From positions 1 to 10,024 of the forward strand of contig JAMOSE010000124.1 of the NCBI GenBank assembly GCA_027063215.1: DNA of 10,024 bases. Reading direction: 5' to 3'. Positions 1-6,643 of the stretch are shown here, in pieces; positions within the stretch are counted from its first letter, which is position 1, and each line of letters begins with the position of its first letter. The notes beneath the pieces are model-generated. The model did no database searches. It had not been told where the DNA came from and saw only the letters and a list, made by a program, of their open reading frames with translations. The DNA is from Sulfurimonas sp. (GTDB lineage Bacteria; Campylobacterota; Campylobacteria; Campylobacterales; Sulfurimonadaceae). The position numbers were made by a program, and so were the translations under genes.

Positions 1-608
1 ATCTCATAAGAAGAGGTATCATCCTGTGAAATGTGCTTCAGAACTGTTTTTCTATCTTCTTCATTTACAAAATCTAAAAAAGTGTGATTTTTTTCTTGCA
101 ACTCTTTTATATCCACTTGTAAAACTTCTAATAAAGAAGAAGAAATTTTCAAGATCTCTCCATGCATATTTGTCACTGAAAAATAGGCACCTTGCATATG
201 TGAGATCAGATTAAGTACATCTAGATTTTCCTTATAGGGAGTTATATTATGCAAACTTACCATATAACCTTGCAAACTCTCATCAAAAGCTTGAAAATGT
301 ACCTTAAAAAAATTCTTTGCACCTTGTGAATTTCTCATGGCAACAAAGTACTCTTTTAGGGGATTTTTTTTAAGCTGTGTGATCCAATCTCCATCAGGGT
401 AAGTGGGTTTTAAAAAGCTCTCATCTTGCATATCTATAAATATTTCACATATACAGTTATGCAACTTTTTGAACTCTTCAAAATCCTTAAATACGCTAAA
501 ATCAAAAAAAGCTTTATTGATATATTCAAGAACCTTACCGTCTGTAGTTAAGATAATATCTTTTTGCATATCCATAACTGTTTTTAATTTTTGTGTATTT
601 TGATCCAT
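1..608 (-). CDS. Double-PAS sensor protein, N-terminal part (cut by window edge)
   Basis: The frame opens with ATG at 606-608 and stays open to the left edge, giving 202 residues. Two PAS-like domains can be read. The first (about residues 8-124) holds the DGKVLEYINKAFFDF strand-helix pattern, a Cys-x-Cys pair (C52, C54 in HNCICEIF) and ends at HNITPYKE, a typical PAS exit. The second starts near residue 131 (ISHMQGAYFSVTNMHGEILK) and continues through a FVNEEDR segment. There is no membrane segment in the visible part, so it looks cytoplasmic. The output domain is missing: a histidine kinase, GGDEF or receptor module would all fit. It begins 11 bases after the cheB stop with only a weak ribosome site (AGAAAG), and internal methionines at residues 12 and 14 are possible alternative starts. 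PAS assignment is from visible pattern; ligand and function are unknown. Confidence 0.85.
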   Translation of the reverse strand, partial: MDQNTQKLKTVMDMQKDIILTTDGKVLEYINKAFFDFSVFKDFEEFKKLHNCICEIFIDMQDESFLKPTYPDGDWITQLKKNPLKEYFVAMRNSQGAKNFFKVHFQAFDESLQGYMVSLHNITPYKENLDVLNLISHMQGAYFSVTNMHGEILKISSSLLEVLQVDIKELQEKNHTFLDFVNEEDRKTVLKHISQDDTSSYE

Positions 609-619
609 CTAATAACTTT

Positions 620-1684
620 CTACCGTATGGTATTTATAATTTTCGCTAGAGCAGCAAGAGAGAGCGACTCTTTTACCGCACCCAGTTCTACCGCTTTTTT
701 TGGCATACCATAGACTATACAGCTTTTTTCATCTTGCGCATAAGTAAGCGCACCTGCATTTTTCATCTCTAAAAGCCCTGTGGCTCCATCATCACCCATA
801 CCGGTTAAAATGATACCAACTCCAAATATGCCAACTTCTTTTGCCATGGACCGAAAGAGTACATTGACACTTGGTTTATGAGAATTTACTTTAGGATAAT
901 TTTTTAAAACGACTTTATACTGAAATCCATTCTTTGCAACTTCCATATGTAAATCTCCAGGAGCAATCAAGATACGCCCATGCATAAGAATATCGCCTTC
1001 TTGTGCTTCTTTTACATTTGAAGATGGAAGGATCTGGTTGAGTCTATCGGCAAAAGATTTGGTAAATCCTGCCGGCATATGCTGTGTTATAACAATAGGA
1101 GGATGATGGGGTTCAAGCTGAAAAAGCAACTCTTCTAGTATCTGCACCCCACCGGTTGATGCACCAATGGCTATGATTTTTTTAGAAGGAGGCAATGAGC
1201 TTGCAGCTTTTACACTGCTAGAGACCTGTTTATCACTTAAAACTTTACTTTCACTCGTTCTTTTTATATTTGCAATAAAAATAGCCTTTGATTTAGATGC
1301 AGCTCTTACTTTTGATACAAACTCTTCCCTTCTGTCGCCAAAAAATTTGTTTAAGTTTGTAGTTGGTTTTAAAACAATATCAACAGCACCCATTCGCATA
1401 GCATCTATGGCTTGTGAACTGCCTCTTGTCACAAGAGTAGAACAAATAATGGTAGGAATCGGTTTTTGTTTGCCTATCATCTCTAAAAATGTAAGCCCAT
1501 CCATCTTTGGCATTTCAATATCAAGTATAAAAACATCAGGAAGTCCCGTTCTTTTAAAAACTTCAAAAGCATCCACCGGATTTGGCGCAGTACCAATTAT
1601 CTTAATATCACTAACCGGCTCAAAAATCTTTTTAAGCTCATTTCTTACAAGTGCCGAATCATCTATTATAAACAATTTTATCAT
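620..1684 (-). CDS. cheB: Chemotaxis response regulator protein-glutamate methylesterase CheB
   Basis: CheB removes methyl groups from receptor glutamates (and deamidates glutamines), working against CheR, and is switched on by phosphorylation from CheA. The 354-residue protein has the full two-domain form. The receiver covers about residues 1-120, with acidic pair D8/D9, phospho-acceptor D55 in FILDIEMPKMDGL and K106 in VLKPT. A linker follows, then the esterase domain (about 168-352) with the catalytic triad visible as S176 in IGASTGG, H202 in ITQHMPAGF and D298 in LTGMGDDGATGL. Length and order match the usual family. A receiver-bearing CheB contrasts with Campylobacter jejuni, whose CheB is known to lack the receiver. 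The start ATG overlaps the preceding stop by one base (TAATG), with a GGAG eight bases upstream. It lies five genes downstream of cheR rather than beside it. Confidence 0.97.
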   Translation of the reverse strand: MIKLFIIDDSALVRNELKKIFEPVSDIKIIGTAPNPVDAFEVFKRTGLPDVFILDIEMPKMDGLTFLEMIGKQKPIPTIICSTLVTRGSSQAIDAMRMGAVDIVLKPTTNLNKFFGDRREEFVSKVRAASKSKAIFIANIKRTSESKVLSDKQVSSSVKAASSLPPSKKIIAIGASTGGVQILEELLFQLEPHHPPIVITQHMPAGFTKSFADRLNQILPSSNVKEAQEGDILMHGRILIAPGDLHMEVAKNGFQYKVVLKNYPKVNSHKPSVNVLFRSMAKEVGIFGVGIILTGMGDDGATGLLEMKNAGALTYAQDEKSCIVYGMPKKAVELGAVKESLSLAALAKIINTIR

Positions 1685-2421
1685 TAAAAAAACTCCAAAT
1701 CATCATTTTCATATAAAACTACTCTATTTCTACCGGTTTTTTTAGCCTGATACAGCGCATCATCTGCCATGGTATAAAAGCCATCTTTATCTACATTCTC
1801 TTCTTGAAAATCCACAACAACCACTCCAGCTGAAATAGTAACATATTTATCTACTTTAGAATTAGAATGAGGGATATGTAAATTTTGTACATTTTGTACA
1901 ATCTTTTGTATAAACTTTACAGAGTGTTCCTTATCACAGTCGCTAAATAGTATTGCAAACTCTTCACCTCCTATTCTAAAAGCAAAATCACCTCCCCTTT
2001 TTGCTGATTTTTTTATGGTGTTTGCGACACTTATAAGTGCTTTATCTCCGGCATCATGCCCATAACTGTCATTATATTGTTTAAAAAAATCTATATCAAC
2101 AATGGATAAAGACAAAAATGATTTTGCACGAACAGCACGAGAAATCTCTCTACTTGAAATTTCATCAAAATACCTTCTGTTGTACAATCCCGTAAGTCCA
2201 TCAGTTATCGCAAGTTTTTCTAGATCTTTTTTCTCAGTTACATCAAGATTCACTACAATTTTTTCTATATATTTATCTTCTTCATACAGAGGTACTATTT
2301 TTTTTTGTATCCAGCGAACTGCTCCGCTTTCATCTGTTATTTGATATTCTTGCTTTGCATCAAAATCTTTATCATCTTTAATCTTTTGCGCACATTCAAA
2401 TAAAATTTCATCTCTGTTCAT
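1684..2421 (-). CDS. Diguanylate cyclase with partial PAS domain and FF tail
   Basis: The protein would condense two GTP to cyclic di-GMP. Of its 245 residues, about 70-240 form a GGDEF domain: DGLTGLYNRR (74-83), metal-site DIDFFK (D109, D111), active-site GGEEF (151-155) and ISAGV. The product-inhibition I-site RxxD is present as R142-D145, five residues before GGEEF, so catalysis and feedback both look intact. The N-terminus (about 1-66) carries only the second half of a PAS domain, with YQITDESGAVRWI and a VVNLDVTEKKDLEKL exit. The first half is absent, and an in-frame stop just upstream of the start together with a TAGGAG site eight bases before the ATG indicate that the short form is the real one. 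The last residues, DDLEFF, repeat the end of the preceding protein. It may link c-di-GMP to this chemotaxis pathway; that role is inferred from position. Confidence 0.93.
   Translation of the reverse strand: MNRDEILFECAQKIKDDKDFDAKQEYQITDESGAVRWIQKKIVPLYEEDKYIEKIVVNLDVTEKKDLEKLAITDGLTGLYNRRYFDEISSREISRAVRAKSFLSLSIVDIDFFKQYNDSYGHDAGDKALISVANTIKKSAKRGGDFAFRIGGEEFAILFSDCDKEHSVKFIQKIVQNVQNLHIPHSNSKVDKYVTISAGVVVVDFQEENVDKDGFYTMADDALYQAKKTGRNRVVLYENDDLEFF
1685..1706 (-). repeat. 22-base near-direct repeat, copy 1
   Basis: This stretch matches 2434-2455 at 21 of 22 positions; the single difference is the third base of the glutamate codon (GAG here, GAA there). It encodes the shared tail of two neighbouring proteins. 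Confidence 0.75.
1693..1696 (-). promoter_or_regulatory. cheB ribosome site within the GGDEF tail codons
   Basis: GGAG, formed by the Leu-Glu codons of the tail, lies eight bases before the cheB ATG at 1682-1684, which itself overlaps the TAA stop by one base. Confidence 0.65.
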
Positions 2422-2429
2422 AGCGATTT

Positions 2430-2435
2430 CTCCTA
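2430..2435 (-). promoter_or_regulatory. Ribosome site of the GGDEF gene, overlapping the upstream stop
   Basis: TAGGAG, whose TAG is the stop of the 560-residue protein, lies eight bases before the ATG at 2419-2421. It supports the short start that leaves the PAS domain incomplete. Confidence 0.8.
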
Positions 2436-2456
2436 AAAAAATTCCAAATCATCATC
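2433..2456 (-). other. DDLEFF C-terminal tail of the 560-residue protein
   Basis: The protein ends in four aspartates then LEFF and a TAG stop. The six final residues are identical to those of the next protein in the operon. Here the glutamate codon is GAA and the downstream gene uses a separate TAGGAG ribosome site overlapping the stop, so the peptide is not explained by ribosome-site constraint. Confidence 0.7.
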
Positions 2457-4115
2457 ATCCCCTTCTTCCAGACTTGCATCTGTTGTATCAGACAATAAAA
2501 ACTTTTCTATTGTTGCACAATTTTCAAGCAATGACGCATCCAAATAGTGAATATCAGGTGTATTTGGTTCTATGAATATATATCTTTTCCACGTGCTTAA
2601 ATCATCAATTAGCCCTTGAATATAAAACCTTAAGGTACTTTGTTTTGTATCATCAAGTGTTTCTAGGGACAACTCGTTTAATACAAATGAAAGTGATTGA
2701 AGTGAGTAGGCTATATCTTTAAACTCTATGGTCTCATTTAAAACTCGTACATATCCGTCCAAGGCAGTCGATACAGCCGATAGAATCTCGTTGGAAAGCG
2801 TATCTTGTGTATAGAGTTTATCTCTGATTTCAGTTTCTAAATCATTCAAATCATCTAGCAGATATTGATCTATTTCAAACTCTTTTAAAAAATCTTCTGC
2901 ACTTATCTTATGTTCATCTTTATAGTGCATCGTATCTATAATACTTTTATCTACGGTTGTTTCTTTTATAATTGTTTTTTCAACTTTTTTGAGTTCAGAA
3001 TGAGGTGATTTTAAAGACAATATAATTTCATTATTTTCTTTCATCTCTACGACAAACTTGTCCGTTGATAAAAGATGAGACTCTATATACTCCTCAAATA
3101 TATTATTTGTAGCTCCAAAGAGTTTTATATGCATCTCCATTTGTAGATCTGAAAAATTCATAACTGTATATATTTCCATATAGTCCACTTTAGAAAGAGC
3201 ATATATGAAGAGTTTACAAATCAAAACAATAGCATTATCTAAAACATCTGCACACGCTTTGTTCTTACATTTTTCTACTATATCTATTTCAAATTGTTCC
3301 CAAAAGTAATTTACATCTTGATGAGACATAATAACGCTTGCTTTTGTATCATAAATATTTTGAATTTCATCAATAAGACTCTTTTGTATATCTTTCATAT
3401 TGATCTGTTCTACATACCTTTGAGTATCTTTATCTTGAAACATCAGTAGCAAGATAGCTATAATATTTTGTTGAAAATTTTTTGGATGTGTATATGTTTT
3501 ATAAAGAGTATCTATCTCTTTAGATTCTATCATTATATGGACTATTTTTGACATTTTTAAAATATTATTTTTCTTAAATGCTGTATAGAGGCTAAAAAAC
3601 ACCAAGTGGATATTTGAAATATCAAGTGCATTAATATTATATTTATAAGATAAAAAAGATAACAGATACTTTATTTGTTTGCCTATTTTTTCTAAATTAT
3701 AATAATTTAAAAATGCTTTTATAAAACGATTGTCTAAGGTATGCATATGTAAATTTGCTTTGGTAATCAGATAATCAAGTATCTTTTTTTGATTTTCTGA
3801 TTTGTCTTCAATAACCGCTCCAACCTCTAGTGCATGAAGCTTTGTTTTGAGCGTTTGGGAAATATTTTCCCCGTAGGCTGCAACTAAAAGATGTTTATGA
3901 TCCAATAATTCTTTTTTAAAGTAACTAAATTTTTTACCTTTGAGTTTAGCAATATCAATGATGTAAAGAGACCTATTGTCATCTTTTGTATGAGAGAGTA
4001 TCTCTAAAAACTCATCATGACTTTTTATCTTCGTATAGCTATACGAATCATCTAAGATCTTCCATAATTTGGCACTGTCTTGCAAATACATATAAATATT
4101 TATACTCTTTTTCAA
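2433..4115 (-). CDS. Unrecognised protein with degenerate receiver-like N-terminus and DDLEFF tail
   Basis: The 560-residue protein is not one I can name. Residues 1-118 have the alternating strand-helix pattern of a receiver domain (INIYMYL, then LYIIDIAKLKG with D54 where the phospho-acceptor would sit, LLVAAYG, GAVIED), but the acidic pair after strand 1 and the usual KP lysine are missing, so phosphorylation is doubtful. Residues 120-310 are mostly helical, 310-372 look mixed strand/helix, 373-420 are charged, and 425-541 form a helical domain that aligns with the C-terminal domain of the upstream 300-residue protein. The tail is strongly acidic and ends DDDDLEFF. No membrane segment or signal peptide is visible. 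The start is TTG in a TTGA overlap with the previous gene, preceded by GGGGAG 11 bases away; the first ATG (residue 9) would cut into the first strand. A regulatory or scaffold role in chemotaxis is inferred from context only. Confidence 0.85.
   Translation of the reverse strand: MKKSINIYMYLQDSAKLWKILDDSYSYTKIKSHDEFLEILSHTKDDNRSLYIIDIAKLKGKKFSYFKKELLDHKHLLVAAYGENISQTLKTKLHALEVGAVIEDKSENQKKILDYLITKANLHMHTLDNRFIKAFLNYYNLEKIGKQIKYLLSFLSYKYNINALDISNIHLVFFSLYTAFKKNNILKMSKIVHIMIESKEIDTLYKTYTHPKNFQQNIIAILLLMFQDKDTQRYVEQINMKDIQKSLIDEIQNIYDTKASVIMSHQDVNYFWEQFEIDIVEKCKNKACADVLDNAIVLICKLFIYALSKVDYMEIYTVMNFSDLQMEMHIKLFGATNNIFEEYIESHLLSTDKFVVEMKENNEIILSLKSPHSELKKVEKTIIKETTVDKSIIDTMHYKDEHKISAEDFLKEFEIDQYLLDDLNDLETEIRDKLYTQDTLSNEILSAVSTALDGYVRVLNETIEFKDIAYSLQSLSFVLNELSLETLDDTKQSTLRFYIQGLIDDLSTWKRYIFIEPNTPDIHYLDASLLENCATIEKFLLSDTTDASLEEGDDDDLEFF
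2434..2455 (-). repeat. 22-base near-direct repeat, copy 2
   Basis: This is the partner of the copy at 1685-1706, in the same orientation and about 750 bases away. It overlaps the last codons and stop of the 560-residue protein. Confidence 0.75.
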
Positions 4116-4132
4116 AAGAAATCTATCTCCCC
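4112..4132 (-). other. GEIDFF C-terminal tail of the 300-residue protein
   Basis: The protein ends SGEIDFF then TGA. It keeps the acidic-hydrophobic-acidic-FF pattern of the two DDLEFF tails but uses different codons (TTC TTT for the phenylalanines), so the likeness is at protein level. The GGGGAG within it also serves as the ribosome site of the next gene. Confidence 0.6.
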
Positions 4133-5014
4133 ACTCTCTTCTTGAGTCCCTTGCAATTGGTTTTGCATAAACTCTATATTGTTTTTTAAAGAATACTCAA
4201 ATACACGAACATCTTTAAAAATCCTATCTACAAACATATCCATCAGGTAAACACTTACATCACTCAGAATTTCAGAAAGGTATGTAAAACCTTTTAAATT
4301 CTGAGGTTCTATCGCTTCTAAATCCAAATCTCTCAGATACGATGCCAAATCTTCATAAATAGGTGTTACCGAGTTTGTTTGTTCGGCTTTTGAAAATATA
4401 TCTGCAACTTTATCTAATTGTTCAGCAATATTTACCATAAATTGGTGTGATATATTTCCGGCTTTGAGTGCTTTTACCATTGTAATTAAATCATCAGCTA
4501 TAAAAAGTGAACTTCCCTCATAGGTATCAAAAAATTTATCAATAGAATCCTCTTCTATAACATTGTCCTGTTTTAAAACTATCTCTCTTCTGCCAATTGA
4601 ATTTATGGCATAGTAGCTGCTTAGTAAAGTAAATAATCTTTTGTGAAAAATCTCTCTGTCAATGGGATAGCTTACCGTTGCATCCACAAGGGGAACTATT
4701 GTAAAAAGCTTTTTGTATTCTTTTGGATTAAACATAAGTAAAACCAATATCTCATCATCAAAAGCTCTTATTCGCTTATAGAAATCAATTGCTAGTTCAT
4801 TGTTATCTTTTACATCAATCACAACAACTTTTATATGTCGTTTTGTCAGTATAGCTTCTGTCTTTTGTAATATATTACTGTTAATATCTACTTTTGATGA
4901 AGACATAAAATAAGCAGCTGTTTCATTATATATATCCTCACTGCTTTTTCCAATATATAAAATATTGTATTCACTTGCTAAAAACTGTAAATATAAACTG
5001 TAGTCTCTATGCAT
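4112..5014 (-). CDS. Unrecognised pseudo-receiver protein with helical C-terminus and IDFF tail
   Basis: The 300-residue protein has an N-terminal region (about 16-135) that reads as a worn receiver domain: YNILYIGKSS as strand 1 without the acidic pair, VVVIDVKDNN with D67 at the phospho-site position, EILVLLMF as strand 4, and ATVSYPID where the conserved lysine-proline would be. The missing acidic pair and lysine make it a probable pseudo-receiver. Residues 188-285 are helical and align almost without gaps to residues 440-541 of the next protein, so the two look like diverged tandem paralogs. The last residues, GEIDFF, resemble the DDLEFF tails of the next two proteins. Its ATG lies inside the end of the ParA-like gene (8-base overlap) behind the strongest ribosome site in the window (AAGGAGG), which suggests efficient, coupled translation with the ATPase. 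Its role as an ATPase partner or array adaptor is speculation. Confidence 0.85.
   Translation of the reverse strand: MHRDYSLYLQFLASEYNILYIGKSSEDIYNETAAYFMSSSKVDINSNILQKTEAILTKRHIKVVVIDVKDNNELAIDFYKRIRAFDDEILVLLMFNPKEYKKLFTIVPLVDATVSYPIDREIFHKRLFTLLSSYYAINSIGRREIVLKQDNVIEEDSIDKFFDTYEGSSLFIADDLITMVKALKAGNISHQFMVNIAEQLDKVADIFSKAEQTNSVTPIYEDLASYLRDLDLEAIEPQNLKGFTYLSEILSDVSVYLMDMFVDRIFKDVRVFEYSLKNNIEFMQNQLQGTQEESGEIDFF
4127..4132 (-). promoter_or_regulatory. Ribosome site supporting a TTG start
   Basis: GGGGAG sits 11 bases before the TTG at 4113-4115, a slightly long spacing. The alternative ATG at 4089-4091 has only a distant AAGAG and would remove the first receiver-like strand, so TTG is preferred. 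Confidence 0.6.
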
Positions 5015-5834
5015 GTTCTCCTCCTTCTAAGATAGCATCTATCTTGCTAAACGCTGTTTGTAAAATATCTTTTTCATATGCTTTTGCACTTTTTGAAACA
5101 TAATTTTTAAAACTTAATAATTTCATCTCTTCTTCTTTGGAAATATCATTATAAGAGTTTTTTAACTCCTTAATAAAGTCCCTGTTTTGTTTTGCCATTT
5201 CATAAATAGTCAGACCAAATCTTCTACTGTATTTTATAATCTCTGCATCAGGCATAAGTACATATTTCTCTTTGTCTTCTGGAAATAAATTATCACTAAC
5301 AGAATGAATACTTGTAAAGATCCCTCTTACATCACCAAAATAATTTTCAAATTGGTATTTCACATAATCAATATCTTTTACACGATTAAGCACAAATAAA
5401 AATTTCATATCTTTACGATAACCTTTTAAAACACTGTATATAAAACTTGCATTGATACCATCTTGTTCGCCATCCAAAATAGGAATAACAACCAAATCTA
5501 AAAAATTAATCATTCCACTCGAATAAAGTGCTTCAATAAGCGTCATAGTTGTTTTGTTCGCCCCAATATCCAAACAAATAGATTCATCTTTGGCAAAAAT
5601 TTCAGGAAGCACCTCTCTGAGTAACGGTGATGCAACATTTACCTGATGCCTTTTGCTTAAATAACTTGCTCCAAAGCTGGAACTATCACTGTTTTCATCA
5701 TCGAATTCATAATGGTGTACCACTTCTTTATTGTTTCTTTCAAAAAGATACGGTGTTATAAGTTGCATGGAAATAGTACTTTTTCCTACGCCGCCTTTAC
5801 TCGAAATAATAGCAATTTTTAATTTTTTATTCAT
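5007..5834 (-). CDS. ParA/MinD-family ATPase in chemotaxis operon
   Basis: This 275-residue protein is a deviant-Walker ATPase of the kind that positions DNA or protein complexes along the nucleoid or at poles. Visible motifs are KGGVGKST (13-20, with signature lysine K13), a Walker A' region EFDDEN (43-48) followed by a serine-rich stretch, Walker B-like CLDIGAN (87-93, D89), VVIPILDGEQD (115-125) and NRV (150-152). The usual D-x-D-P-Q after Walker A' is not present, so it is not a standard chromosomal ParA. No ParB-like gene or membrane-targeting amphipathic C-terminus is seen; the last 60 residues look helical and charged. ParA-like proteins are known in chemotaxis loci (PpfA in Rhodobacter sphaeroides for cytoplasmic clusters, ParC in Vibrio for polar arrays), and the soluble receptor in this operon makes a similar role attractive. 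It starts 4 bases after the cheR stop with a weak ribosome site. Confidence 0.9.
   Translation of the reverse strand: MNKKLKIAIISSKGGVGKSTISMQLITPYLFERNNKEVVHHYEFDDENSDSSSFGASYLSKRHQVNVASPLLREVLPEIFAKDESICLDIGANKTTMTLIEALYSSGMINFLDLVVIPILDGEQDGINASFIYSVLKGYRKDMKFLFVLNRVKDIDYVKYQFENYFGDVRGIFTSIHSVSDNLFPEDKEKYVLMPDAEIIKYSRRFGLTIYEMAKQNRDFIKELKNSYNDISKEEEMKLLSFKNYVSKSAKAYEKDILQTAFSKIDAILEGGEHA
5018..5026 (-). promoter_or_regulatory. Strong Shine-Dalgarno site inside the end of the ParA-like gene
   Basis: AAGGAGGAG lies three bases before the ATG at 5012-5014 (AAGGAGG core five bases away). It is the best ribosome site in the window and fixes the start of the 300-residue protein despite the 8-base overlap with the ATPase gene. 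Confidence 0.85.
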
Positions 5835-5838
5835 ATTT

Positions 5839-6642
5839 TCACTTTATCTTTTGGTAAACAGATGTTGCCACACTTTTTAATGACGGTGTCTTTATCATAT
5901 TTAAATTTTCTGTCAATGAAATAAAAAAATAACCGCCAACTTTTAAATTTTTAAGTACATTGTCAACAACCATCTGCTTTGTTTCATCATCAAAATATAT
6001 TAAGACATTTCTTAAAAAGATAACATCAAACTCTCCGACTTCAGCATTGTATTTCATAAGATTTCCCACTCTAAAATCCATATTTTCAACCAATCCTCTA
6101 TCTATAAGAAACTGCCCCTCATGTTTGCCCTTTCCTTTTAAACAATATGCTTTTTTCAACTCTATGGGTATCTTATCTGCCCATTTTTGAGGATATAAGC
6201 CAATTCGGGCTTTTTTAATGACTTCAGTATTAATATCTGTACCGACAATCTCCCAATCACTTCTTGCCATTGTTTTATCAAGAAGCATAGCTGTTGAATA
6301 TGCCTCTGCACCAACACTCGCAGCTGCACTCCAAAAACGAAATTTCTTTTTAAAAGGATGGTTTGGAATTATTTTATTTTGTAAAAATTCAAAATGATCG
6401 ATCTCTCTAAAAAAATATGTCTCATTGGTTGTGATAAGATTAATCATTTCAATCCGTTCAGCACTGTTTATCTGTACTAAACGAATATAGTCAATATAAG
6501 AATCAAATTTATAAAAAAGCAGTCTTTTTAGAAGACGACTCTGCACAAGAAGTTTTTTGGATGCCTGCAGATCAATACCGACCTCTCTAAAAATCAACTT
6601 TTGTATGGTAACAAATTCACTATCACTTAATAATATAGCCAT
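5839..6642 (-). CDS. cheR: Chemotaxis protein methyltransferase CheR
   Basis: CheR transfers methyl groups from S-adenosylmethionine to glutamates on chemoreceptors. The 267-residue length is normal. The helical N-terminal domain (about 1-70) is followed by the SAM-dependent methyltransferase fold with TTNETYFFRE (71-80), the SAM loop SAAASVGAEAYS (105-116), GTDIN (134-138, D136 expected to hold the ribose) and FLRNVLIYFDDE (209-220). The beta-subdomain with GKHEGQFLI (172-180), the region that binds receptor tail peptides in enteric CheR, is present. The SAM loop differs from the usual STGEEPYS by two substitutions (GAEA for GEEP), but the second glutamate is kept. The gene begins one base after the cheV stop with no strong ribosome site, so it may be translated by re-initiation. 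Confidence 0.96.
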   Translation of the reverse strand: MAILLSDSEFVTIQKLIFREVGIDLQASKKLLVQSRLLKRLLFYKFDSYIDYIRLVQINSAERIEMINLITTNETYFFREIDHFEFLQNKIIPNHPFKKKFRFWSAAASVGAEAYSTAMLLDKTMARSDWEIVGTDINTEVIKKARIGLYPQKWADKIPIELKKAYCLKGKGKHEGQFLIDRGLVENMDFRVGNLMKYNAEVGEFDVIFLRNVLIYFDDETKQMVVDNVLKNLKVGGYFFISLTENLNMIKTPSLKSVATSVYQKIK

Positions 6643-6643
6643 T

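Larger units (their letters stand above)
1684..1707 (-). other. DDLEFF C-terminal tail of the GGDEF protein
   Basis: The last six residues of the diguanylate cyclase are DDLEFF, followed by TAA. The GAG codon of the glutamate also supplies the GGAG ribosome site for cheB. This tail lies beyond the conserved end of the GGDEF fold, so it is an appendix, not part of the catalytic domain. Confidence 0.7.

Noticed and set aside
364..371. Run of eight T (A8 on the coding strand) in the PAS gene as a phase-variation tract
   Set aside because: Runs of this length are common in such AT-rich DNA; the frame is intact and the run is short for slipped-strand switching.
26..603. Plus-strand short open frames at the left edge
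   Set aside because: The minus strand here is open for 202 codons with two recognisable PAS domains, so the plus-strand frames are antisense shadows.
1167..1745. Plus-strand open frame of 192 codons opposite cheB
   Set aside because: It is the complement of conserved CheB coding sequence; the hydrophobic look comes from reading antisense codons, not from a membrane protein.
2553..2875. Hpt or CheZ identity for the C-terminal helical domain of the 560-residue protein
   Set aside because: The region is helical and the tail is acidic, but I see no phospho-histidine motif (HxxKG type) and no CheZ active-site pattern, so neither name is supported.
2433..5014. Divergent CheA split over two genes
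   Set aside because: Neither protein shows the N, G1 or G2 boxes of a histidine kinase ATPase domain or a CheW-like C-terminal domain.
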